Below are positions 1 to 7,072 of a stretch of 14,078 nt of DNA, piece after piece (within the stretch, counting starts at the first letter, position 1; each line of letters begins with the position of its first letter). The stretch comes from an uncultured Eubacteriales bacterium (GTDB lineage Bacteria; Bacillota; Clostridia; Christensenellales; Aristaeellaceae). The notes beneath the pieces were generated by a model. The model was not told the origin of the DNA. It ran no database searches and worked only from the letters and a program-made list of their open reading frames with translations. The translations under genes and the position numbers were made by a program. The stretch is taken from assembly GCA_900540045.1 (NCBI GenBank), contig UQEF01000079.1, positions 1 to 14,078 on the forward strand. The letters run 5' to 3'.

Positions 1-19
1 GTTTTTCCTTATGAAAAAT

Positions 20-47
20 GACCGTTGACTTGGGTTTGTCAACGGTC
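20..47 (-). terminator. Probable intrinsic terminator of the acyltransferase gene
   Basis: A perfect 10-bp inverted repeat (GACCGTTGAC / GTCAACGGTC) with an 8-nt loop lies just past the stop of the minus-strand acyltransferase gene. Read on the minus strand, the stem is followed at once by ATTTTTCAT, the short T tract expected of a Rho-independent terminator. The left flank (1-19) holds no gene that I can see. Confidence 0.75.
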
Positions 48-50
48 TGA

Positions 51-75
51 GGGGCCGTTCGTCGGGAACGGTCCC
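51..75. other. Second hairpin beside the terminator
   Basis: GGGGCCGTTC and GAACGGTCCC can pair over 10 positions (one pair is a G-U wobble in one orientation) around a 5-nt loop. On the plus strand it is followed by TTTGCTTTGC; on the minus strand it lies between the acyltransferase stop codon and the 20-47 terminator. It may support bidirectional termination. Its arms share CCGTT/AACGG cores with the neighbouring hairpin, so alternative pairings between the two are possible. Confidence 0.45.
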
Positions 76-85
76 TTTGCTTTGC

Positions 86-739
86 TCAGATTCCCGCGGC
101 GATGCCGTCGATCAGGCGCTGCTCCTGCTCCTTGAGGCTCACCTCCGGATCGTATTCCACCGGGGCGCCGATGCGGAAGTAACGCTTTTTGTAGTCGATG
201 TGCACGGGATAGAACTTGAGACGCAGGTTCAGCGTGTGCCAGGCCATGGGCGCAATCTGCAAAAAGCCCCTGTTGAGCTCCTGGTAATGGGACTGAAAGC
301 CCGACGGCTGCTGGGGGAAGATGATCAGATGTTCGCCCTGGCGCAGGTACTCAATGCTTTTGCGAAAGGTCTTGATTACCTGCATGTCGTGGTACACCGG
401 CACGCCGGGCACGCTGCGCAGAATGGGCGGCAGCACGGCCGCCGCCAGATAGGGCAGGGTCGCGTTGTAGAGCGGCTCCAGCCTGCAGCCGGGCCGCCAC
501 CAGTAATCCTGACGCACATAGGCGGGCACCAGCCTGGGGTCCATCACGGCGGCGTTGAGCCAGGGGTGGCAGTGGTCGCTCAAGGGGAAAAACACGCACA
601 TGTCGATGGGGCCGAACGCGCCCGCGTGATTGGGACAAAAAACGCTGGGCTGCCCATCAAAGGGCACGGCCCACTCGGCCCGCATCTTTGGCATCACGAC
701 GCGGCAGGTGCCGCGCAAAACGGTATACAGCTTCCCCAT
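86..739 (-). CDS. PlsC-like lysophospholipid acyltransferase family protein
   Basis: This 217-residue protein resembles the 1-acylglycerol-3-phosphate acyltransferase (PlsC/LPLAT) family, which moves an acyl chain onto a lysophospholipid at the inner membrane face. Visible features in family order are an N-H pair at 37-38 followed by D46 (the family's H...D catalytic block), a GVPVYHD segment at 112-118 like the substrate-binding GVPVYR motif, and IIFPQQ at 139-144 in place of the usual FPEG. The H-to-D spacing is HX7D, not the canonical HX4D, and FPEG is degenerate, so the substrate may differ or activity may be altered. The ATG at 739 is preceded by GGAGG (745-749) with 5 nt spacing. The gene stands alone, divergent from the HAD phosphatase, and is followed by a terminator. 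Family assignment is fairly secure; the substrate is unknown. Confidence 0.75.
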   Translation of the reverse strand: MGKLYTVLRGTCRVVMPKMRAEWAVPFDGQPSVFCPNHAGAFGPIDMCVFFPLSDHCHPWLNAAVMDPRLVPAYVRQDYWWRPGCRLEPLYNATLPYLAAAVLPPILRSVPGVPVYHDMQVIKTFRKSIEYLRQGEHLIIFPQQPSGFQSHYQELNRGFLQIAPMAWHTLNLRLKFYPVHIDYKKRYFRIGAPVEYDPEVSLKEQEQRLIDGIAAGI

Positions 740-778
740 AAGCGCCTCCAGCCCGGTAAAAAACGGATTTCATTGCCA

Positions 779-807
779 TTTATATCATACCTGCGCCGCG
801 AATGCAA
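779..807 (-). promoter_or_regulatory. Sigma-A type promoter for the acyltransferase gene
   Basis: On the minus strand a -35 TTGCAT (802-807) and a -10 TATAAA (779-784) are separated by exactly 17 bp. The predicted transcript would start around 770, leaving a short leader with a GGAGG before the ATG at 739. It is back to back with the plus-strand promoter at 836-844. Confidence 0.6.
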
Positions 808-835
808 GCGGATGGTGGCGTTTTTGCGCAAATCG

Positions 836-844
836 TGCTATACT
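836..844 (+). promoter_or_regulatory. Extended -10 promoter for the HAD/hydrolase/cimA run
   Basis: TGCTATACT is an extended -10 element (TGn plus TATACT). No good -35 is seen 17 bp upstream, which is common for extended -10 promoters. It lies 47 bp before the TTG start of the phosphatase gene and is the only clear promoter ahead of the three-gene run. Confidence 0.5.
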
Positions 845-890
845 CGCAACGGAGCGGCTTGTCCGCGATGCCGGCAGGAGGGGAAGGACC

Positions 891-1589
891 TTGCAAAAGC
901 CCTATGCGCTTTTTGATTTTGACGGAACGCTCATCCGGGGTGATTCCATCGTGCGCTTTGTGCGCTACGCCCATGCACGGGGGCTGACCGGCGCGGGCGG
1001 TCTGGCTCGCGCGGCGCTGTGGGCGGCTGCCTACGGCCTGCATCTGACCACGGCGGAGCGGGCGAAGCGGGAGAGCCTGTCCTTTCTGGCGGGCAGGGAG
1101 CAGGCCGGCGTTGAGGCGCTGGGCCGCGCCTTCTGCCGCGAAGAGCTGCTTCCGCGGCTGTATCCCCAGGGCGTGGAGGAGCTGAGGCGGCGGCATGCCG
1201 AGGGCGCGGAGGTGCTGCTGGTCACGGCGTCTCCCTCGTTTTATCTGGAGGCGCTCAAAGAGGAGCTGCCCATCCAGCGCATTATCGGCACGCGCATGCA
1301 TGTGGAAAACGGCGTTTACACCGGCCTGATCGCGGGCGAGAACTGCCGGGGCGTGCAAAAGCCCCTGCGTCTGGCCGAGGACCTGGCCGCGCGCGGCGAC
1401 ATGGTGGACTACGCCGCCTCCTGGGCCTACGGCGACAGCGCGGGCGACGCGCCCATGCTGGCCCTGTGCGGCCATAAGGTGGGCGTGAATCCCAAGCGCA
1501 GGCTGGTCAGGCGCATGAAGGGCGCGGACGGCTTTTCCGTGGTCTACTGGTCCAACGAAGCACAAGGGAGGCGGGCAGATGCGCAATAG
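891..1589 (+). CDS. HAD-superfamily IB phosphatase (SerB/CicA-like)
   Basis: This 232-residue HAD phosphohydrolase of the IB subgroup is of the type that removes phosphate from small phosphorylated metabolites such as phosphoserine or lipid phosphates. Motif I is DFDGT with catalytic aspartates D9 and D11; motif II is VTAS around T112/S114; motif III is a lysine near K157 (QKPLRLAED); motif IV is GDSAGD at 181-186 with D182 and D186. The cap is a short helical insert after motif I, as in subclass IB. The frame is open from 630, but I chose the TTG at 891 because a strong AGGAGG-type site (876-881) precedes it and the family begins a few residues before DxDGT. It overlaps the next gene by 11 bp, suggesting translational coupling. 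A related HAD-IB domain is fused to PlsC in some actinobacteria, which may be relevant to the divergent neighbour. The exact substrate is unknown. Confidence 0.85.
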   Translation: MQKPYALFDFDGTLIRGDSIVRFVRYAHARGLTGAGGLARAALWAAAYGLHLTTAERAKRESLSFLAGREQAGVEALGRAFCREELLPRLYPQGVEELRRRHAEGAEVLLVTASPSFYLEALKEELPIQRIIGTRMHVENGVYTGLIAGENCRGVQKPLRLAEDLAARGDMVDYAASWAYGDSAGDAPMLALCGHKVGVNPKRRLVRRMKGADGFSVVYWSNEAQGRRADAQ

Positions 1590-2637
1590 CCCCAATTTTT
1601 CGCTTGCGGACGAGGTAATCGTCCGGGCGCTGGAGGCGGGTGCGTTTCCCTCCGCCTGCCTGCTGGTGGGCCGGGACGAGCGCGTGCTGTACCGCCGCGC
1701 CTATGGCCGCCTGTCCATCGAGGATGACGCGCCCCTGACCAATGAGCATACCCGGTATGACCTGGCCTCCGTCACCAAGCCGCTGGTGGTGGGCATGCTG
1801 ACGCTGCGCGCCATGGAGGCGGGCAAACTGTGCCTGTGGGACCGGCTGGGCACGTTTCTGGATGCGCCGCCGGACAAGCGCGACATCACCATTGCCCAGA
1901 TCTTGACGCACACGGCGGGCTTTCCCACGGGACTGCACCTGTGGGAATTGTCGGACCAGCCGGAAAACAGCGCCGAAACGATCCTCAACGCGCCGCTGGC
2001 CTCCCCGCCGGGCGCGCGGGTACGCTACTGCTGCGCGGGGTTCATTTTGCTGGGGCAGCTGCTGGAGTGCCTCTACGGCATGGGACTGAATGAGCTGGCC
2101 ATGAAGGAGGTCTTCTGGCCCCTCAAGATGCGCGATACCGGCTACCTGCCCCAGGACGGCAACATCGCCGCCACCGAGATGCAGGACGACGGGCGCTGCC
2201 TGCAGGGCGTGGTGCACGATGAAAACGCGCGCTTTCTGGGCGGCGTGGCGGGCAACGCGGGCGTGTTTGGCAATATGGACGATCTGGCCCTGTTTTTGCA
2301 GATGCTCTGCCGCCGCGGCCAGCTGCCGGACGGCACGCACTACCTCTGCCCCGCCACGGTGGAACTGGCCATGCGCAACCACACCCCCGGCATGGCGCAG
2401 GGCCGGGGCCTGTCGTTTTACCTGCCGGCGTACGACAACGGCTACACCGGCGACCTCTTCCCCCGCGAAACGGTGGGGCATACGGGCTTTACCGGCACCA
2501 GCTTTGCGCTGGACCCCACCAGCGGCCTGTATGTGATCTTCCTGACCAACCGCATCTGCCCCTCGCGCGACAGCCTGGAGATCTATCGGGTGAGGCGGCT
2601 GTTGCACAATGCGGTCTATGCGGCGGCCAGCCGCTGA
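1579..2637 (+). CDS. Beta-lactamase-fold serine hydrolase (class C / esterase-like)
   Basis: This 352-residue protein belongs to the penicillin-binding/class C beta-lactamase fold family, which includes D-aminopeptidases, esterases and transpeptidase-like enzymes. The nucleophile motif SxxK is SVTK at 64-67, the usual HTAGF block follows at 111-115, and the third box is HTGFTGT at 301-307 (H-T-G in place of K-T-G). The middle box, normally Y-x-N, reads Y-C-C at 150-152, which is more like family VIII esterases than true beta-lactamases. No signal peptide or membrane anchor is visible, so it is probably cytoplasmic; antibiotic resistance is not indicated. The ATG overlaps the end of the HAD gene by 11 bp and is preceded by AGGGAGG. 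cimA starts 13 bp after its stop, so the three genes probably share a transcript. Confidence 0.85.
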   Translation: MRNSPNFSLADEVIVRALEAGAFPSACLLVGRDERVLYRRAYGRLSIEDDAPLTNEHTRYDLASVTKPLVVGMLTLRAMEAGKLCLWDRLGTFLDAPPDKRDITIAQILTHTAGFPTGLHLWELSDQPENSAETILNAPLASPPGARVRYCCAGFILLGQLLECLYGMGLNELAMKEVFWPLKMRDTGYLPQDGNIAATEMQDDGRCLQGVVHDENARFLGGVAGNAGVFGNMDDLALFLQMLCRRGQLPDGTHYLCPATVELAMRNHTPGMAQGRGLSFYLPAYDNGYTGDLFPRETVGHTGFTGTSFALDPTSGLYVIFLTNRICPSRDSLEIYRVRRLLHNAVYAAASR

Positions 2638-2650
2638 AAGGAGACGCTCC

Positions 2651-4213
2651 ATGCAGCGCATCGAGCTTTTGGATACCACCCTGCGGGACGGCGCGCAGGG
2701 CGAAGGCGTAGAACACTCGCTGTCGGACAAGCGCAAGATCGCCCTGGCGCTGGACCGGCTGGGCGTGCCCCTGATCGAGGGCGGAAACCCCACCGGCAAC
2801 CCCAAGGACCAGACCTTTTTTGAGGAGGCGCGCAAAGCGCCCTTTCTGACCCAGGCGGTGCTGGTGCCCTTCGGCAGCACATGCCACGCGGGCGCGGCCC
2901 CTGAGGAGGACGCGGGGCTGGCGGCGCTGCTTGGCACGGAACAGCCTGTGGTGAGTCTCTTCGGCAAGGCGGATATCCGGCAGGTGACGGAGGTTCTGCG
3001 TGTGACGCCGCAGGAAAACCTGCGCATGATCCGTGAAAGCGTGGCCTATCTGGCCGGGCAGGGACGGCGCGTGCTCTTTGACGCCGAGCATTTCTTCGAC
3101 GGCGCGCAGTACGACCGGGACTATGCCATGGAGGCGCTGCGGGCGGCGCGGCAGGGCGGCGCGGACGTGTTGGTTTTGTGCGATACCAAGGGCGGCACAC
3201 TGCCGGACGCGCTGCGCGCCCGCACGGCGGAGGTGCTTTGCGCGCTGGGGGACACGCGCGTGGGCATCCATTGCCATGACGATATGGGGCTGGCCGTGGC
3301 GGGCAGCCTGGCCTGCGTGAGCGCGGGCGCGACCATGGCGCAGGCCACCGTGGGCGGCGTGGGGGAGCGGTGCGGCAACACCAATCTGAGCACGTTGCTG
3401 GCCACGCTTCAACTGAAGATGGGCTATGCGCTGGTGCCGCCGGAAAACATGCACACGCTTACCCAGACCACGCGCGAGATTCTGGAAGTGATGAACCTGC
3501 CCCCCAATCCCCGCGCGCCTTACGTGGGCTACAGCGCCTTTGCGCACAAGGGCGGCATGCACATTGACGGCGTGGTGAAGGATGCGGCCAGCTTTGAGCA
3601 TATTTCTCCGGAAGCCGTGGGCAACCAGCGCCGCTTTCTGCTCAGCGAGCAGGTGGGGCGCACGGGCGTATATGCGCGCCTCAAGCGCCTCCTGCCCGAT
3701 ATCAGCCGGAACGACCCGCGCGTCAAGCGCGTGACCGAGCGGCTCAAGCGCCGCGAGCTGCGTGGCTACGCCTATGAGAGCGCAGACGGCAGCTTCGACC
3801 TGATGGCGCTGGACACGCTGGGCATGAGCAAACGGTATTTTGAGGTGCGGGATTTCCATGTGCTTTCGGGCAACCAGCGCGACGAGCGCAGCGCCCAGGC
3901 ATACATCAAAGTAAGTGTGGATGGGCGCGAGGAGATCAACGCCGCCGAGGGCGACGGCCCCGTGAACGCGCTGGACCTGGCGCTCAGGAAGGCGCTGCTG
4001 GTGTTTTATCCGCAGGTGGAGCGCATGCACCTGCGCGATTTCAAGGTGCGCGTCATCGACAGCGGCGGCACCGCCAGCGTGGTGCGCGTGCTCATCGAGA
4101 GCACCGACGGCAGCCATGTCTGGACCACCACGGGCGTCAGTTCCAACATCATTCAGGCGTGCCTGGCGGCGCTTCAGGATTCCCTGACCTATTTTTTAAC
4201 GTTTGTGGCATAA
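2651..4213 (+). CDS. cimA: Citramalate synthase
   Basis: This 520-residue member of the isopropylmalate/homocitrate/citramalate synthase family most resembles CimA, which condenses pyruvate with acetyl-CoA to (R)-citramalate, the first step of the threonine-independent isoleucine pathway. The TIM-barrel catalytic domain carries DTTLRDG at 8-14, EGGNPTGNPKD near 43-53, the metal-binding HxH at 207-209 (GIHCHDDMG) and GVGERCGNTN at 236-245. The C-terminal ~130 residues form the LeuA-type dimerisation/feedback domain. Length fits CimA (about 520-540). The frame is open from 2609, but the ATG at 2651 follows AAGGAG (2637-2642) and places DTTLRDG where the family has it. 2-Isopropylmalate synthase is the main alternative; the GNPTGNPKD segment favours CimA. 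A strong terminator follows. Confidence 0.85.
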   Translation: MQRIELLDTTLRDGAQGEGVEHSLSDKRKIALALDRLGVPLIEGGNPTGNPKDQTFFEEARKAPFLTQAVLVPFGSTCHAGAAPEEDAGLAALLGTEQPVVSLFGKADIRQVTEVLRVTPQENLRMIRESVAYLAGQGRRVLFDAEHFFDGAQYDRDYAMEALRAARQGGADVLVLCDTKGGTLPDALRARTAEVLCALGDTRVGIHCHDDMGLAVAGSLACVSAGATMAQATVGGVGERCGNTNLSTLLATLQLKMGYALVPPENMHTLTQTTREILEVMNLPPNPRAPYVGYSAFAHKGGMHIDGVVKDAASFEHISPEAVGNQRRFLLSEQVGRTGVYARLKRLLPDISRNDPRVKRVTERLKRRELRGYAYESADGSFDLMALDTLGMSKRYFEVRDFHVLSGNQRDERSAQAYIKVSVDGREEINAAEGDGPVNALDLALRKALLVFYPQVERMHLRDFKVRVIDSGGTASVVRVLIESTDGSHVWTTTGVSSNIIQACLAALQDSLTYFLTFVA

Positions 4214-4218
4214 GCACA

Positions 4219-4254
4219 GGGGTCGGCGGGTAACAACCCACCGACCCCTCATTT
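4219..4254 (+). terminator. Intrinsic terminator after cimA
   Basis: A 13-position stem (GGGGTCGGCGGGT / ACCCACCGACCCC, one mismatch on the plus strand and a G-U wobble on the minus) with a 4-nt loop starts 6 bp after the cimA stop and is followed by TCATTTTCATT. It lies between cimA and the convergent ABC pseudogene. On the minus strand no T tract follows, so it probably serves mainly cimA. Confidence 0.85.
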
Positions 4255-4257
4255 TCA

Positions 4258-6010
4258 TTATTTGCGAATCCCCAGCGCCATGTCCCGAAACAGCCCGGCG
4301 CGCTTTCCGGCTCGCGGCAGGTGCCCCGCTGCACGATGCAACCCTTGTCCATGACGATGATCTCGTCGCAGTTTTGCAGGGTGAAAGGCGGTGTGCGATG
4401 GAGAGAACCGTGGTGCCGCATTCCTCCTTCATTTTCTCGATCTCGGCCTGGATGCGCTTTTCGGAGGTGTTGCCCAGCGCGGAGGTGGACCTCGTCCAGT
4501 ATCAGGATGCGGGGGTTTTTGAGAAAGATGCGGGCCAGCGCGATACGCTTGCGCTGACCGCCGGAGAGGTTGGACCGCCTTCGGCCAGCACAAACTGACA
4601 GCCGCCCTCCAGATGCTCGATGTCGGCGGCGATGCCGGCCTTGCGCGCCGCCTCCCGGACCTCCTCCGGGGAAACCTCGCGCTTCATGCCGTAGCGGATG
4701 TTGTGGCAGACCGTATCCGCGATAAGAAAGGGCGTCTGGGGCACGAGCGCCACGTTTTCAGCCAGAACGGTGCGCGAGAGCGAATCGAGCGGAACGCCGC
4801 CCAGCAGCACCTCGCCCTGCGCCTCCTCCGGCTTGTCGGTCACCTTGATGAGCGAGGATTTGCCGCAGCCGCTGGGACCGGCGATACCGATGAACTTTCC
4901 CGGCGGAATCGCCAGCACGATGTCGTTGAGAATCAGCTGCTCCGGCTTTTCGGGGTAGGCGAAGCGCACGTCCTTCAGCGTTACGCTGTTGTCCCGCGGC
5001 GTTTGGGCCTTCGAAGCGTCCGCATCCTGACAGGAGAAATCCAGCGGCAGGTCCGACAGCCGGAAGTAGTCGTTTGCCAGCACCACGCATTCGGAAAATT
5101 CGTCCAGAATGCGGTGCAGCTCCCGAAGCGGGCCGGTGAGCTGGGTAAAGCACAGGTAAGCCGTGAGCACCGTACCCCGCCGTAATGGCGCCCCGCGAGG
5201 CCAGCAGCACCGACAGACCGATCGCCAGCACGCTGAAAAACGCTTCATTGACGAATTTCAGGCAGTCATAGAAGGCCATGGCCCGGTGATGGCGCATCTC
5301 CTTTTTGCGCATCTGCTCGGAACGCGCCTCGATGCGCGCGCCTTCCGTCTGCGCGCTGTCCAGGGCGCGGATCGCTTCGATGCCGCCCGGCAGCTCCACC
5401 ATGGCGCCGTCCATGTCCGCCTTGGTATCCATCAGCTCCACGCGGATGCCCTTCTGCGTGCCTGCCGATCTGGCGAAGCACGATGAAGGTACCCACGGGA
5501 ATCACCAGCACCGCCAGCCACGCCACGGAGACGGGCGGCTGCGTGAAGATCGTGACCACCGCCGCCAGACCGGTGGTCACGGCGGGGGCGAAGTCCCATC
5601 AGCTTGATCAGTTTCACCGTGCCTTCCAGACTCCGGTTGAGACGGCCGTGGATGTTGCCGGTCATGTGGGCGCGGAAATAGGACAGCGGCGTCATCAGCA
5701 GCGAGAGCGCGGCCCGCTGGCGCGCGGTTTTTTCCGCCTGGGCGGCGGTATCCTCCACGATGAGCCGTCGCGCCACCTTGATGAGCTCGTTGACGATGTT
5801 GACAGCCAGAATGGCCGCCAGAATCGGCGAGACCGAGGCAAACGAGGCGTTCTGCCCCGCCGGCACATGGTCCGTCAGGTAGCCGACGGCCAGCGGCGTG
5901 AGCCGGCTGAGCGCCGCAGAGACGGCCAGAATCAGCAGAATCAGAAAAAAGCCTTCTGTTTCCGGGGCGGCAGGGCGAAGATGCTTTTCCAGATTTTCAG
6001 GCTTTTGCAT
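4258..6010 (-). pseudogene. Broken ABC exporter half-transporter (permease plus ATPase)
   Basis: Joined across frames, this encodes one type I ABC exporter half-transporter of about 580 residues: a membrane domain, then an ATPase domain. Recognisable parts are the N-terminal membrane region (6010 to ~5597), Walker A GPSGCGKSS near 4870, a Q-loop (VPQTPF), the signature LSGGQ near 4560, a Walker B ending in ILDE, the switch histidine AHRLS, and an ending RDMALGIRK followed by TAA at 4258-4260. The frame changes near 5595, 5461, 5176, 4574, 4489, 4383 and 4312, each explained by a single-base gain or loss; several fall in short G/C runs. The D-loop reads TSALG where TSALD is expected. No single frame gives a functional protein. 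The start at 6010 was chosen because the earlier ATG at 6061 lies inside the promoter. Either recent gene decay or local sequence error could explain it. Confidence 0.85.
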
Positions 6011-6059
6011 AACGCGCACGATCCCTTCCATGTGGCGGCAGGCAATGGTCGCCCGCATC

Positions 6060-6088
6060 ATTCTACCACATTTCGGGGATCGTGAAAA
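6060..6088 (-). promoter_or_regulatory. Promoter for the ABC transporter pseudogene
   Basis: On the minus strand TTTTCA (6083-6088, 4/6 to consensus) and TAGAAT (6060-6065) are spaced 17 bp apart, directly between the sigG stop and the ABC start. Expected initiation near 6053 fits translation from the ATG at 6010. The element seems intact although the gene is not. Confidence 0.5.
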
Positions 6089-6103
6089 CGGAAGGGTTCG
6101 GAG

Positions 6104-6886
6104 TTAATCCTTGTCCACGTGCTTTTTCATGTGGTTGAGCGCGTTTTTCTCCAGACGGCTCACCTGCGCCTGAGAGATGCCGATCTCCCCGGCGATCTCC
6201 ATCTGCGTGCGCCCCTGAAAGAAGCGCAGCGTCAGGATGTGCTTTTCCCGCTCGCTGAGGCGGCTGAGGGCCTCGCGCACGCCGATCACATCCAGCCAGT
6301 TGTTGTCCGGGCGCTTGTTGTCGGTCACCTGATCCATGATGTAGAGGGCGTCGCCGCCGTCGTTGTAGACGGGCTCAAAGAGGCTGACCGGGTCCTGAAT
6401 CGCCTCCAGGGCAAAGACCACGTCCTCGCGGGGCAGCTTGAGCTCCTCGGCAAGCTCGGTTACATTGGGCTCGCGGCCCATGCGCTCGGCCAGACGGTCG
6501 CGCGCCTTGAGCGCCTTGTAGGCGATGTCGCGCAGGCTGCGGCTGACGCGGATGGCGTTGTTGTCGCGCAGGTAACGGCGGATCTCGCCGATAATCATGG
6601 GCACGGCATAGGTGGAAAAGCGCACGTTCTGCGTCACGTCGAAGTTGTCCAGCGCCTTGATGAGGCCGATGCAGCCCACCTGAAACAGGTCGTCCACGTT
6701 TTCCCCGCGGTTGCTGAAGCGCTGGATCACGCTGAGCACAAGGCGCAGGTTGCCGCGGATGAATTCCTCGCGCGCGTTTAGATCGCCGCTGTGTACCAGG
6801 GGAAAGAGCTCGCGCATGCGCTCGTTTGAGATCACGGGCAGCGTGGAGGTATCCACACCGCAGATTTCCACTTTGTTCATCGCCAT
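6104..6886 (-). CDS. sigG: RNA polymerase sporulation sigma factor SigG
   Basis: This 260-residue protein is the late forespore sigma factor, which drives forespore gene expression after engulfment. Length equals the Bacillus subtilis protein. The N-terminus NKVEICGVDTSTLPV is the SigG signature. Region 2 carries NLRLVLSVIQRF, DDLFQVGCIGL and FSTYAVPMIIGEIRRYLRDN; region 3 contains RVSRSLRDIAYKAL; region 4.2 ends with a helix-turn-helix (TQMEIAGEIGISQAQVSRLE). I chose the ATG at 6886 because GGAGG (6895-6899) precedes it by 8 nt; the ATG two codons later at 6880 is possible. The frame stays open to 7909, but that is antisense to sir2. The usual spoIIGA-sigE neighbours are absent. Identity is very secure. 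Confidence 0.97.
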   Translation of the reverse strand: MAMNKVEICGVDTSTLPVISNERMRELFPLVHSGDLNAREEFIRGNLRLVLSVIQRFSNRGENVDDLFQVGCIGLIKALDNFDVTQNVRFSTYAVPMIIGEIRRYLRDNNAIRVSRSLRDIAYKALKARDRLAERMGREPNVTELAEELKLPREDVVFALEAIQDPVSLFEPVYNDGGDALYIMDQVTDNKRPDNNWLDVIGVREALSRLSEREKHILTLRFFQGRTQMEIAGEIGISQAQVSRLEKNALNHMKKHVDKD

Positions 6887-6918
6887 AACCCACACCTCCG
6901 CACATAGGCTTGTAACTG

Positions 6919-6948
6919 GAGTATGGGCCGGCAGGCGCGGTTTTATGC
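6919..6948 (-). promoter_or_regulatory. Sigma-G/sigma-F type promoter of sigG
   Basis: On the minus strand GCATA (6944-6948) and CATACTC (6919-6925) are separated by 18 bp. This matches the B. subtilis sigma-G consensus (GHATR, ~18 bp, CATHHTA) at all but the last base of the -10. A GG pair just upstream of the -10 partly resembles the sigma-F pattern. It is 32 bp upstream of the sigG start codon and is consistent with the known sigma-F initiation and sigma-G autoregulation of this gene. Confidence 0.65.
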
Positions 6949-7027
6949 CGCCTCGACCCGTTGGGGCAAAGGCTCCAAAAAACCGACAAAACAGGATTTG
7001 CGTCCGCTCGCGTCGAAACAGACAGGG

Positions 7028-7051
7028 AGCGGCGCCTGCCAAAGGCGCGCT
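7028..7051 (+). promoter_or_regulatory. Hairpin in the sir2 leader
   Basis: AGC-(g)-GCGCCT and AGGCGC-GCT can pair over nine positions with one bulged G and a 5-nt loop (GCCAA), ending 5 nt before the ribosome-binding site of sir2. An alternative pairing of CCGCTC (7008-7013) with GAGCGG (7027-7032) would use the same bases. No plus-strand promoter is obvious in 6890-7027. Confidence 0.35.
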
Positions 7052-7072
7052 GACAGAAGGAGAGAACGGCGA

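Noticed and set aside
1579..2637. Reading the serine hydrolase as a beta-lactamase resistance gene
   Set aside because: No signal peptide, altered Y-x-N motif and a housekeeping operon context.
1507..4117. Long minus-strand frames (506 and 542 codons) opposite the hydrolase and cimA
   Set aside because: They mirror genes with clear motifs, have shadow-type composition and no proper ribosome-binding site.
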